Counted from the first letter of the stretch, positions 1-7,165 are shown. The stretch: 10,876 nt of DNA from Thermoplasmata archaeon (GCA_021831005.1 JAKBNO010000033.1:1-10876), one strand, 5' to 3'. Notes: generated by a model from the letters alone, not told the origin. Translations and numbers: made by a program.

Positions 1-1
1 C

Positions 2-808
2 CTGTTTCTCACGAATGACGTCTCTCTCCTGGTATTGATCCCAATCACAGTTGCGATAGGGAAATTTTCTGGAAAAAATCTTGATGATGTCATTATATTT
101 CAGGCAATTGCTGCTAACGTCGGATCTCTTCTGATGCCTTTCGGAAATCCCCAAAATATCATATTGTTTCGACTTTATTCACTCGATTTTTTTACATTCG
201 TCAAAACAATGGCACCAATTTTCCTGGTATCAATTGCAATTCTGATTGTATTCTCCCTCGTTTTCAAGAATGAGAAGCTTCCTCCGAATGACGTTAAGGA
301 AAAACCACGATTTTATTTCTTCATTTTTTATCTATTCCTGTTAGTTGCAACAATAGTGGGGATGCTGCTCAATGCGACAATTTTTCTGTTCATCGCTCTG
401 ATAGCTATTGCTCTGGTATCTCTAGTATTCCTGGAACCACAAGCTGTCGCGAGAGTCGATTACGTGTTGATAGTGGTCTTTATTCTAATATTCCTGGTTA
501 TGAATTCCATCAGGTCAATGATAGCCCTCCCCTTTACAGGAGGAGGGATACTGACTTACTTCACTTCGATAATGTTCTCACAGGTTATATCCAACGTTCC
601 GACAACTGTTCTCTTTGGGAAAGTCTCTTCGTGGGCAGTTCTATCGTACGGAGTGAACATTGGCGGGAACGGTACTGTCGTTGCATCGCTGGCCAACATC
701 ATAGCTCTGAGGAATCTTTCTGGAAAGAATTTCTTAAAATTCAACAAGTATTCTTTCCTCTTTCTCCTGATAACCGCATTAGCGGGATTTCTGATTCTCT
801 TCAGATAG
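2..808 (+). CDS. ArsB/NhaD-superfamily ion permease, C-terminal part (5' end cut by window)
   Basis: This is an integral membrane secondary transporter of the ion transporter superfamily (ArsB, NhaD, SLC13/DASS); the ion is not identifiable. The frame is open to the window edge, giving 268 visible residues, so the TTG at 35 is internal. Two inverted-repeat halves typical of the superfamily are visible. The first has the LTNDVSLLVLIPI helix-break motif (residues 3-15) and GNPQN near residues 48-52. The second has SNVPTT near 197-202, followed by a glycine-rich GVNIGGNG segment (217-224) and SLANIIAL. Long hydrophobic stretches suggest about seven or eight membrane segments in what remains. The GNPQN and NIGGN motifs resemble ArsB-like and NhaD-like members more than citrate carriers. 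The gene ends 28 bases before the next start codon, and that gap holds the neighbour's TATA box, so the two are probably transcribed separately. Family assignment is good; the substrate is unknown. Confidence 0.82.
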   Translation: MFLTNDVSLLVLIPITVAIGKFSGKNLDDVIIFQAIAANVGSLLMPFGNPQNIILFRLYSLDFFTFVKTMAPIFLVSIAILIVFSLVFKNEKLPPNDVKEKPRFYFFIFYLFLLVATIVGMLLNATIFLFIALIAIALVSLVFLEPQAVARVDYVLIVVFILIFLVMNSIRSMIALPFTGGGILTYFTSIMFSQVISNVPTTVLFGKVSSWAVLSYGVNIGGNGTVVASLANIIALRNLSGKNFLKFNKYSFLFLLITALAGFLILFR

Positions 809-809
809 G

Positions 810-817
810 ATAAATAA
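810..817 (+). promoter_or_regulatory. TATA box of the deaminase gene
   Basis: The element ATAAATAA lies just after the permease stop codon. Its centre is about 24 bases before the ATG at 837, the archaeal TATA-to-start-site distance. The transcript would therefore begin at or next to the start codon (leaderless), and no Shine-Dalgarno sequence is seen before it. Confidence 0.6.
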
Positions 818-836
818 GAAAAAGCAATAGCAACGC

Positions 837-2120
837 ATGCAAATCCTGTTGAAGGACGGCATTTTGCTCACTGAAGATCACGCACCAAAGAGGATGGACT
901 TATTCGTCGATGGGAATTCTATTTCTCAGATTTCTGAAAAAATAAGTGTTGAAGCAGAGTACGTCATTAATTGTTCCAACAAGATTATCTCTCCCGGATT
1001 TGTAAACATGCACAATCACGTCGCAATGACAAACATGAGAACGCTCTTGGACGATATTCCTTTTTCCAAGTTCCTCGATACGGGATTCAAACTTGATTCC
1101 GTCAGAACGGACGAAGAGATCTATTATGGCAGCAAACTGGGTATCGCGGAAATGTTGAGGAAAGGGACCACCACTTTCTTGGATATGTATTACGGAGAAG
1201 ATATGGTGGCACGAGCTGCTCAGGAAGTTGGGATACGTTCGTATCTGGGTTGGAGTATCGTGAACAAGAACCTGACCACCCAGAAAGGCGACCCTCTCAA
1301 GAATGCAGAACAGTTCATTTCAAAGTTCAAGGGAAGTGAACTGGTCACTCCTCTCCCTGCACCACATGGAATCTATTCGTGTGACAGAGATGATCTGATT
1401 GCTTCGAAGGAGCTTGCAGACCGGTACGATCTTCCATATACCATACACCTGAGCGAAAATAGGAAGGAGGTATATGACATCGTCAAGAAGGAAAAGAAGA
1501 GGCCGGTAGAATATCTAGATGCCTTCGGGTTTTTGAGTGACAGGCTGATTGCAGCTCACACGATCTATGTTACTCTGAATGAGATTAAGATTATGGGGAG
1601 GAACAAGGTAACGGCAGTGAACAACCCGGTGAGCAATATGAAACTTGCAAACGGAAATTTCGTCCCGGTTCTCGAAATGATACAGCATGGAGTTAATATG
1701 ACGCTTGGGACCGATTCTGCTACTACTGGAAATTCCCTTGATATGCTTGAAAATGCAAAGCTTGCATCGTTGCTTCAAAAGAATTACAGAGAAGAAGGGC
1801 AGATTCTTCCACCATCCCAGGTTATAGATTTCATGACCAAGAATCCTTGGAGAGCGCTCGATAAGAAATCGGGAGTCTTGAAGGAGGGAGCCCTTGCAGA
1901 CATTACAGTGGTGGGCGGGGGCGTTGGACAGATTCCGCTAAGAAGAGACAACGCTGAAAACATTCTGATTTATTCGTCCAATGGAAATGACGTTGAACAG
2001 ACGATTGTAAATGGTAAATTGCTGTACTCAGAGGGAGACTTCTTTGGCTTGAACTTGGATGAACTCAGAAAGAAAAATGAGGAGATATTTGACCGCTACA
2101 GTTCATTGATAAAATCGTGA
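837..2120 (+). CDS. SAH/MTA-type adenosine deaminase (amidohydrolase superfamily)
   Basis: A cytosolic metal-dependent deaminase of the MtaD/DadD/SsnA branch of the amidohydrolases. Family members convert S-adenosylhomocysteine, 5'-methylthioadenosine or 5'-deoxyadenosine to inosyl products plus ammonia, recycling by-products of S-adenosylmethionine reactions. At 427 residues it has full family length. Visible active-site residues are the HxH metal pair H59/H61 (in MHNHV), H204 and E207 (HLSE), H241 (AAHT) and the metal-binding D293 (GTDSA). An N-terminal beta-sandwich strand (residues 1-55) ends in the usual PGFVNMHNH approach, and the sandwich closes at the C-terminus with LADITVV and TIVNGKLLY. 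The ATG at 837 is favoured by the TATA spacing. The gene runs 25 bases into the 3' end of the convergent asparagine-synthetase-like gene. The superfamily and metal site are seen directly; the exact nucleoside substrate is inferred, and a guanine/cytosine-type deaminase or chlorohydrolase relative cannot be excluded. Confidence 0.87.
   Translation: MQILLKDGILLTEDHAPKRMDLFVDGNSISQISEKISVEAEYVINCSNKIISPGFVNMHNHVAMTNMRTLLDDIPFSKFLDTGFKLDSVRTDEEIYYGSKLGIAEMLRKGTTTFLDMYYGEDMVARAAQEVGIRSYLGWSIVNKNLTTQKGDPLKNAEQFISKFKGSELVTPLPAPHGIYSCDRDDLIASKELADRYDLPYTIHLSENRKEVYDIVKKEKKRPVEYLDAFGFLSDRLIAAHTIYVTLNEIKIMGRNKVTAVNNPVSNMKLANGNFVPVLEMIQHGVNMTLGTDSATTGNSLDMLENAKLASLLQKNYREEGQILPPSQVIDFMTKNPWRALDKKSGVLKEGALADITVVGGGVGQIPLRRDNAENILIYSSNGNDVEQTIVNGKLLYSEGDFFGLNLDELRKKNEEIFDRYSSLIKS
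2066..2078 (-). terminator. T-rich terminator of the minus-strand CBS-glyS-PP-loop operon
   Basis: Read on the minus strand, CATTTTTCTTTCT lies about 20 bases beyond the TAG (2098-2096) of the PP-loop gene. It is the mirror image of the plus-strand T-tract and lies inside the deaminase coding sequence. Identification rests only on the T-run and its position. Confidence 0.4.
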
Positions 2121-2842
2121 ACATTTTTTCCTTTTCTCTTTGCCATTCTCGCCACCATATCTTTGAACCCGGAAGAGTACTGTGCAGCTTTCTTCTGCTT
2201 CCACACTATCTCCTTATCTAGTTTAATTAGAGAGGCAGTCGACCTAAGAATGTATTTTCTAGAACCATTCTGGACCTTGAGGTCGTACGGAATTCGAGAG
2301 GCCGTATCTACAACACTTTCGTGGAGGTATGGATACAGAAGTTCTTTTCCATTGTATGAAGCGATCTTTCGCTCCATCGGTACGACGTAATTCACGACCC
2401 TGTCGAGATCTTCCTTTGATGTGTCTTTGGTCTCATATTTCTTGTATCCTAAGAAGAGTTCATCTGCTCCCTGGCCAGTGGCAAGTTTGTGATCAGTGGA
2501 GGATTTGGTGGTGAAATAGAGAGGAAGCTCTATCAGAATCGAAAGAGCTGATGTCTCCCCAGTAATCTGTTTGATGCTCCTAATACCTTCCAAAATGTCA
2601 TTCTCATGTTCACTCAAGAAGTTAACCTGCATATCCATTGATTTGGCTGCTATCGGTGCCCAGATTGAGTCGTGGGATCCGTCACTTCCACAGGCATACA
2701 ATCGTACTTCCTTTCCTTCTTTCTTTGAGAGGTAAGCAATCAATGAACTGTCTAGTCCGCCTGAAAAAAGTATTCCTACTTCATTGGGTAATTCTCGAAC
2801 TGATTTCGTCAGTGATGCCTCTAATTCGCTTTCCCATTCCAT
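2096..2842 (-). CDS. Stand-alone asparagine-synthetase-type PP-loop ATP-pyrophosphatase
   Basis: A soluble 248-residue protein corresponding to the synthetase domain of AsnB. That domain adenylates a carboxylate such as aspartate with ATP and then accepts ammonia. The PP-loop SGGLDSS is at residues 27-33 and the AsnB-type GQGADELFLGY at 123-133. KELLYPYLHESVVD (166-179) matches the region before the AsnB substrate pocket, and RKYILR plus a lysine-rich WKQKKAA stretch (195-220) follow. The N-terminal glutaminase domain with its nucleophilic Cys is absent, so the enzyme would need free ammonia, a separate amidotransferase or a different nucleophile. It is the last gene of the CBS-glyS operon, overlapping glyS by 22 bases, and overlaps the deaminase tail to tail. 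The ATG at 2842 is 26 codons before the PP-loop and gives a compact domain. Asparagine synthesis is one option; another amide- or tRNA-modifying reaction is possible. Confidence 0.8.
   Translation of the reverse strand: MEWESELEASLTKSVRELPNEVGILFSGGLDSSLIAYLSKKEGKEVRLYACGSDGSHDSIWAPIAAKSMDMQVNFLSEHENDILEGIRSIKQITGETSALSILIELPLYFTTKSSTDHKLATGQGADELFLGYKKYETKDTSKEDLDRVVNYVVPMERKIASYNGKELLYPYLHESVVDTASRIPYDLKVQNGSRKYILRSTASLIKLDKEIVWKQKKAAQYSSGFKDMVARMAKRKGKNVHDFINEL
2122..2140 (+). terminator. T-rich terminator of the deaminase gene
   Basis: A run of six T followed by CCTTTTCTCTTT begins a few bases after the TGA at 2118-2120. Archaeal RNA polymerase terminates at such T-tracts without a hairpin. 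The tract lies inside the convergent coding sequence. Confidence 0.5.
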
Positions 2843-4464
2843 GGGTCAGATCCTAGATAACGCGGAATATCTTCGATCTTGATTCTTATCTGTTCCCTGG
2901 TATCTCGATGTCTGATTGTTACATCTCCATTCTTGATTGTATCATAGTCAATCGTGATGCAGTACACGATTCCAACTTCATCGTATCTTGAATACCTCTT
3001 GCCTATCGATCCCGAGTCATCGTACAGAACCGAGAACTTACTCTTGAGTAGGTCTTCAAAAATTTTACCTGCACTTGCGTCCATTCCGTCCTTATTCATT
3101 AAGGGCAGTACGACCGCATCATAAGGGGAGATTGAGTAGGGTATTTTCAGGTAAGCATAACCTGAATCTTCCCTGGACGAGAGATTGTGGTCCAGTATAG
3201 CGTACAGGATTCTGTCAAACCCAAATGCTGGCTCAATTACAACTGGAACGAAACTCTCCCTGTCGACAACAACTTTCTCCTCCCGTTCTATAGTGAATCT
3301 GTCGAGTTGGATGTTCTTGTCATCTATCGTTACCTCGGTCTTTCCTTCCTTCATTGCTGCTATTATTTTGGAAGAGATATCGGGATATTCCGACTTCACC
3401 TTTTTGTAGTCTATTTCCTTGACCTTTTGAAATTCTTCTCTCTTCGGAATTATCCTTTGAGCATACAGGTCTTTCCCGGACGATCTTATGTGGTTGGTCA
3501 AATCGAATGTACCCCTGTGGGAGTTTCCGGTTATCTCTATCCAGCCTATGTCGGTCAACGCCTCTGCATCCCAGGTTTCTGAAGAGTAGTGTGCTCTCTC
3601 CTCCTTTTTGTGTTGTCTGTACCTGATCTTCTCCAAGTCGATGCCCACTTTTGAATAAAATCTAAGAGCGAGGCCAAAGAAATATGCCATTGGCTGACTC
3701 TTCACAATTCCATTGTCATACACTTCCTTTGAAGTCGCCTTGATCTCTTTACCCTCACTTGTAAGGAATGTCACCTTGATTTCGTTATCGGGTTCACGGA
3801 CCCACTTTTCGTTCTTTGGATCAAAGAAAGATTCGCACTCCATCATGTTGAACTCCCTAAGTCTGAAAATGGCTCTTCTTGGCGAGATTTCATTTCTGTA
3901 ACCTCTACCAACTGTGATCATAGCAAACGGCAGTTTTTCCCTGAAGAACCTATAGTATTCCTTGAAGTTTACAAACATTCCCTGGGCAGTTTCGGGCCTC
4001 AGGAACAGTGGCTCGAGGTTTTCCCCCTGCTCGACCGGAAACATTAGTTTCTGTATCTTCACTTCCCCTAGATCTCCCTGGCACTTCTCGCACTTTATTC
4101 CCAATTCAAGAATCTTATCCTGAAGCCACTTCTTGTCGAGCGTTGCTGCTACTCCCATTTTTTCAATTAGGTCGTCAGCGCGGTACTTGGTGTGGCATTT
4201 CGTGCACTCTATCGAATAGTCAAAAAACCTGTCATAATGACCGGATGCCTTCAGAACCTGCGTGTGAGTGATAGTGGTTCCATCGAACTCCGCGATGTTC
4301 CCCTCACTCAACATGGTCTCCTTCCAGATTCGGATGACCTTATCCTTTATACGTGCGCCGTACGGACCGTAATCGTACAGCCCAGATAATCCACCGTATA
4401 TTCCAAATCCCTGGAAATAAATTCCCCTTCTTCTAGAGACTTCTTCTTGATCCACACCCTTCAT
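2821..4464 (-). CDS. glyS: Glycyl-tRNA synthetase, archaeal/eukaryal type
   Basis: Cytosolic class IIa synthetase that charges tRNA-Gly with glycine using ATP; dimeric in the family. At 547 residues it is the usual archaeal length. Motif 1 lies in the N-terminal region starting FQGFGIYGGLSGLYDYGPYG (residues 17-36). A zinc-ribbon-like insertion has CxxC pairs at C87/C90 and C125/C128. FLRPETAQGMF (154-164) is the glycine/ATP pocket signature. Motif 2 spans GRGYRNEISP to REFNMMECE (187-211), and motif 3 is IEPAFGFDRILYAIL (410-424), followed by the anticodon-binding domain from about 445 (SPYDAVVLPL). The ATG at 4464-4462 overlaps the CBS gene's TGA as ATGA, implying translational coupling. 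The 3' end overlaps the PP-loop gene by 22 bases. No key residue appears to be missing. This is the most secure call in the window. Confidence 0.97.
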   Translation of the reverse strand: MKGVDQEEVSRRRGIYFQGFGIYGGLSGLYDYGPYGARIKDKVIRIWKETMLSEGNIAEFDGTTITHTQVLKASGHYDRFFDYSIECTKCHTKYRADDLIEKMGVAATLDKKWLQDKILELGIKCEKCQGDLGEVKIQKLMFPVEQGENLEPLFLRPETAQGMFVNFKEYYRFFREKLPFAMITVGRGYRNEISPRRAIFRLREFNMMECESFFDPKNEKWVREPDNEIKVTFLTSEGKEIKATSKEVYDNGIVKSQPMAYFFGLALRFYSKVGIDLEKIRYRQHKKEERAHYSSETWDAEALTDIGWIEITGNSHRGTFDLTNHIRSSGKDLYAQRIIPKREEFQKVKEIDYKKVKSEYPDISSKIIAAMKEGKTEVTIDDKNIQLDRFTIEREEKVVVDRESFVPVVIEPAFGFDRILYAILDHNLSSREDSGYAYLKIPYSISPYDAVVLPLMNKDGMDASAGKIFEDLLKSKFSVLYDDSGSIGKRYSRYDEVGIVYCITIDYDTIKNGDVTIRHRDTREQIRIKIEDIPRYLGSDPWNGKAN

Positions 4465-5306
4465 TTGATCAAGGAAGATATTACGTCAAAGTCATAAACC
4501 ATTCCGCTCAGTTCATCGTCTACGTCTCTGACGGGTAGCTGGGTGAACTTGTTTTTCTTCATGATCTTCGCTGCATCGTATGCAGAAGCTCCCTCAAAGA
4601 TTGAAATCGGGTTCTTTACCATTATCTTCTCGACCTCGACGTTTGGGATCTCCAAGTCCCTTATTGTGTAGTAGAAAGTGTATACATCCCTAAGGCTTTC
4701 CCAGCTCCACGCATCATCGTCTTCTCCTATTCCGAGCTGAGTTGATACCGTCTTCGAGTCGAGGTTTGCTCCATTCAGCAAATCCCTTTCTGTAACCAAT
4801 CCTTTCAAATTCCCATTGTTGTCAAGTACGGGGAATGCGGTAACTTTCGTCAGCTTTATGACTCTCTCGACCATTTTAGCAGTTGACTTTATGTAGATGG
4901 GTATTGCCGTCCTGGTAATCAACTTCGATATCGGTGTTTCGAGTTTCTTTGCAATAACAGCATCGAGGATATCGTACGGGGTTAGGATTCCGACTACCTT
5001 CTTGCTGTCAACGACAGGCAAATGTCTTCGTAATATCTTGGTGAATAACGTAACTGCCTTTTCCAAAGGTTCCTTGGAAGTAAGGGTAGGTAGATCCGTT
5101 CTCATAAGAAGCGATAACTCGTCTTCCTTCGGATGTTCCAAGATATCCCTCCTCGACACAATACCAGCAAAGTTCGTTTTAGGATCTATAATTGGCACAG
5201 CGGCAACGTCCTTGCTTGCCATAATTTGCATTGCATCAGAGACAGAGGCTGGAAGTTTCAGGGTAAACGGTTTCTTGGTCATGTATGCTTCAACGGTGAA
5301 ATTCAT
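4461..5306 (-). CDS. Four-CBS-domain protein encoded with glyS
   Basis: A soluble 281-residue protein made almost wholly of four CBS modules, at about 8-56, 66-118, 127-178 and 226-279. Each ends in the typical hydrophobic-strand, GIV, xxDI pattern: VPIID..GIVSRRDIL, LPVVD..GILTPYDIL, FPVLD..GLVTERDLL and LPVRD..GMVYDFDVI. CBS pairs bind adenosyl ligands (AMP, ATP, SAM) and act as energy or metabolite sensors. An acidic and aromatic linker (residues 180-223, with EDDDAW and YTFYYT) separates the third and fourth modules and is not an obvious domain. There is no catalytic, DNA-binding or membrane part. It is the first gene of the operon; its TGA overlaps the glyS ATG. A GAGGG ribosome-binding site lies 7 bases before the ATG at 5306. 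A role in tuning glycine charging or the operon's enzymes is inference from coupling only. Confidence 0.9.
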   Translation of the reverse strand: MNFTVEAYMTKKPFTLKLPASVSDAMQIMASKDVAAVPIIDPKTNFAGIVSRRDILEHPKEDELSLLMRTDLPTLTSKEPLEKAVTLFTKILRRHLPVVDSKKVVGILTPYDILDAVIAKKLETPISKLITRTAIPIYIKSTAKMVERVIKLTKVTAFPVLDNNGNLKGLVTERDLLNGANLDSKTVSTQLGIGEDDDAWSWESLRDVYTFYYTIRDLEIPNVEVEKIMVKNPISIFEGASAYDAAKIMKKNKFTQLPVRDVDDELSGMVYDFDVISSLIK

Positions 5307-5313
5307 TCACATT

Positions 5314-5318
5314 CCCTC
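5314..5318 (-). promoter_or_regulatory. Ribosome-binding site of the CBS gene
   Basis: GAGGG on the minus strand, 7 bases before the ATG at 5306-5304. An earlier ATG inside the leader is followed directly by TGA, so 5306 is the only sensible start. Confidence 0.55.
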
Positions 5319-5344
5319 AGGAGTTTTGTGATGTAAGAGATTCT

Positions 5345-5357
5345 GATTACTTTAATC
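5345..5357 (-). promoter_or_regulatory. Candidate TATA/operator element for the CBS-glyS-PP-loop operon
   Basis: On the minus strand this reads GATTAAAGTAATC. It is an AT-rich element whose outer five bases form a perfect inverted repeat around a 3-base centre. It lies about 45 bases before the CBS start, leaving room for a leader of about 20 bases that carries the GAGGG site. Whether it is a TATA box, an operator or both is not resolved. Confidence 0.35.
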
Positions 5358-5413
5358 TTATCGTCGTTGGGGATGTGAGATACTGCTTCTTTCCCCATCA
5401 ATGTACACGAATT

Positions 5414-5436
5414 TAAGAAGTGAAAACTTCATCTTA
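5414..5436. repeat. Short inverted repeat in the 5307-5589 intergenic gap
   Basis: GAAGT-GAAA-ACTTC (5417-5430) is a perfect 5-base stem with a GAAA loop. It is enclosed by a second pair, TAAGA (5414-5418) and TCTTA (5432-5436). It could be an RNA hairpin or a protein-binding site. No T-run follows on either strand, so it is not a clear terminator. Apart from this and the CBS promoter, the 283-base gap holds nothing I can support. Confidence 0.3.
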
Positions 5437-5589
5437 TACCTTAGAGGAATGCGACGCCAACGGCTTGGCAGAGTAGAAATGCATCACGAGGAGTTCCTGT
5501 TGAATACAGTGTCATATCCTGTACGTGTTTATGGATAATCCATTGGGAGAACCGGGGAATGTGCTTCCACTTCCTCAGTGTAAGACTGA

Positions 5590-6699
5590 CTAGTGGATCA
5601 GCACACCTACTACGATTAGGACAAGAGGCAATCCGATTATGAGTACCAGGATTATCCAAGATTTGGGATTTGCTAAATTGAGGGTCCACCCAATGCCGAA
5701 CCTCTTCGGAACAAGTATGGCTGAACTCTGTTTATTATAGTTCACAACCCCGCCCTTCCAATCCCGGTCGTCGTTTCTGTTGGTGAGACCGGTATCTTCA
5801 TCTGCTACTCCTGGAACTCTTAGACGAGATCCCATTTGTCCGAATGACATCACGACTATCAACAAGACAGAAGTTCCTGCGAAGACTGGCACTAGAATTA
5901 GAGGGAGCATGTATTGAGATCCAATGATCTGCCACGTTGCGAAAGAACTGAACATATTAGTCATGTTGATGGATGCAGCGAATAGGTAGAGTGCATCACG
6001 AGTGTACCACTTGAATCTTTCTTGCTGTTCAAATGTCATATTCGGCCTCGACACATCAATAGTCTGCCCAGTCCTGACAATTGCATAACCTAGTATTGAC
6101 ATTAATAGAGTAATCCCGATCTGGACGAAGATACCGGTGAACACGCTGCCTATGCTCTTGGCAGAATATTGATCTGGTAAACCGTTGGTCCCAAAATGTG
6201 TAGGAATAACTCCCGGTAGAGTTGTATAGATTGTGATCCCAATAAATACTGTGAAAATGATAATGACAATTGCTGGAATCAAGAATATGAATCCGGGGAG
6301 GGACTTTCTGGTGCCGGAATCAGCACTGTAGAACGCGCTACTGGCTATTATGCGATTGTCGTACCACCCCCTTTCCATCTTGATCAAGTGAAGCCTTCTG
6401 AACGATCTGTAGTAAGGCAGGTAGGTGAACACTATCGCTGCAGGCATTGCGAATAACGTCAATTCGTAAAGACCCAACAATGACGGCAACAGGATCAGCA
6501 GAAAAAACAGGATTATGACTGCAACTAGGATTAGATTGTGAAACGATTTCCTTACACTGGAGATTGCCGGATCATTCTCGAATTCTCTTGGTATTCTGAC
6601 TCCAAATTGAATGCTCTTTGGAGTCAAGTATGGCATAAACCAGAATGGGAGGATTATTACTACGAAACTGAAGACCGAAGTCAGCAGCAGTATATTCAT
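5590..6699 (-). CDS. DUF1648/DUF5808 polytopic membrane protein
   Basis: A 369-residue integral membrane protein with about eight hydrophobic segments (near 2-22, 56-72, 78-95, 137-158, 186-207, 236-257, 265-287 and 347-367). The DUF1648 signature TLPGVIPTHFGTNGLPDQYSAKS is at about 160-182. The C-terminal DUF5808 signature, with paired WKGG and NYN followed by VPKRFGIGWTLN, is at about 314-341. The N-terminal FGVRIPREFENDPAI loop is also usual in this group. DUF1648 occurs in Bacillus SdpI, an immunity and signalling protein against a secreted toxic peptide, but most members have no known function. The ATG at 6699 has a GGAG-type site 6 bases before it. It follows the GntR repressor gene by 58 bases on the same strand, a pairing common in bacteria. 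Co-transcription and repressor control are therefore likely, with a transport, envelope-stress or immunity role as inference. Confidence 0.85.
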   Translation of the reverse strand: MNILLLTSVFSFVVIILPFWFMPYLTPKSIQFGVRIPREFENDPAISSVRKSFHNLILVAVIILFFLLILLPSLLGLYELTLFAMPAAIVFTYLPYYRSFRRLHLIKMERGWYDNRIIASSAFYSADSGTRKSLPGFIFLIPAIVIIIFTVFIGITIYTTLPGVIPTHFGTNGLPDQYSAKSIGSVFTGIFVQIGITLLMSILGYAIVRTGQTIDVSRPNMTFEQQERFKWYTRDALYLFAASINMTNMFSSFATWQIIGSQYMLPLILVPVFAGTSVLLIVVMSFGQMGSRLRVPGVADEDTGLTNRNDDRDWKGGVVNYNKQSSAILVPKRFGIGWTLNLANPKSWIILVLIIGLPLVLIVVGVLIH

Positions 6700-6716
6700 T
6701 TCACTCTCCCACCGTT

Positions 6717-6740
6717 AGAAAAATGGGAAGACCAATTCCC
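6717..6740 (-). terminator. Hairpin plus T-run between the GntR and DUF1648 genes
   Basis: On the minus strand GGGAA, a 6-base loop and TTCCC (6740-6725) are followed by ATTTTTC. This looks like a small intrinsic terminator or attenuator in the 58-base intercistronic gap. The stem is only 5 pairs, so it may merely lower read-through into the membrane gene. Confidence 0.35.
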
Positions 6741-6757
6741 TAGAAGATGGTATGATA

Positions 6758-7132
6758 TCAAGAAACCACCTTCTCGAGAAGATCCTGAAACAATTTCAGA
6801 AGCTTAGCATTGTCCAGTTTTCTTGCTCTTCCCTCGGAAATGATTTCTGCAACAATGGTATTGAATTTCAGTACATATTCTTCGGTAGTTTTGATGGTCG
6901 ACGGGAGGACTGTAACTCTCTTCTTATCAATTCTGACAAACCCCTCAATCTCAAGAAGCTGATATGCTTTGTTTACTGTGTGATAGTTTATTCCCAAGTC
7001 CTTCGCAAGTCTTCTTGAAGAAGGAAGAACATTTTCTGCCCTCAGGACTTCCTTAGCAATGGACGAGACCACGCTATCGTATATTTGGAGGTAAATGGGT
7101 TGAGTGGAGTTCAGTTTTATCGAGAGAAGCAT
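6758..7132 (-). CDS. YtrA-type GntR-family transcriptional regulator
   Basis: A 124-residue winged-helix DNA-binding protein. The GntR DNA-binding domain covers about residues 12-77: PIYLQIYDSVVSSIAKEVL, then LPSSRRLAKDLGINYHTVNKAYQLLEIEGFV, with the recognition helix near 49-61 and the wing at 66-76. The remaining 45 residues are a short helical tail (LLKLFQDLLEKV), too small for an effector domain of the FadR or UbiC type. This is the hallmark of the YtrA subfamily, whose members usually repress their own operon with neighbouring membrane proteins or ABC transporters and act as dimers. The ATG at 7132 lies about 26 bases after a TATA-like element, fitting a leaderless message. A 24-base near-perfect palindrome overlapping the promoter is the probable operator. 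The gene precedes the DUF1648 membrane protein in the same direction. Confidence 0.9.
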   Translation of the reverse strand: MLLSIKLNSTQPIYLQIYDSVVSSIAKEVLRAENVLPSSRRLAKDLGINYHTVNKAYQLLEIEGFVRIDKKRVTVLPSTIKTTEEYVLKFNTIVAEIISEGRARKLDNAKLLKLFQDLLEKVVS

Positions 7133-7138
7133 GTTTGT

Positions 7139-7162
7139 TATATGTGATATATATCAAATATA
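7139..7162. promoter_or_regulatory. Palindromic operator candidate of the GntR regulator
   Basis: A 24-base inverted repeat centred between 7150 and 7151, with a perfect 12-base core TGATATATATCA (7145-7156). Eleven of its twelve half-site pairs are complementary; only 7144/7157 mismatch. It sits between the TATA-like element and the start codon of the GntR gene, where bound protein would block transcription. Confidence 0.6.
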
Positions 7163-7165
7163 TAA
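7158..7165 (-). promoter_or_regulatory. TATA box of the GntR-DUF1648 operon
   Basis: TTATATAT on the minus strand, centred about 29 bases before the ATG at 7132. This predicts a start site within a few bases of the start codon. It overlaps the outer edge of the palindrome. The surrounding AT-rich run makes the exact element uncertain. Confidence 0.5.

Noticed and set aside
5441..5689. 82-residue minus-strand frame at the end of the DUF1648 gene
   Set aside because: A shadow frame partly inside the membrane protein gene with no recognisable features.
6770..6781. 12-base perfect palindrome CTTCTCGAGAAG
   Set aside because: It lies in the last codons of the GntR gene (encoding LLEK) and can be explained by coding sequence; nothing else supports an operator there.
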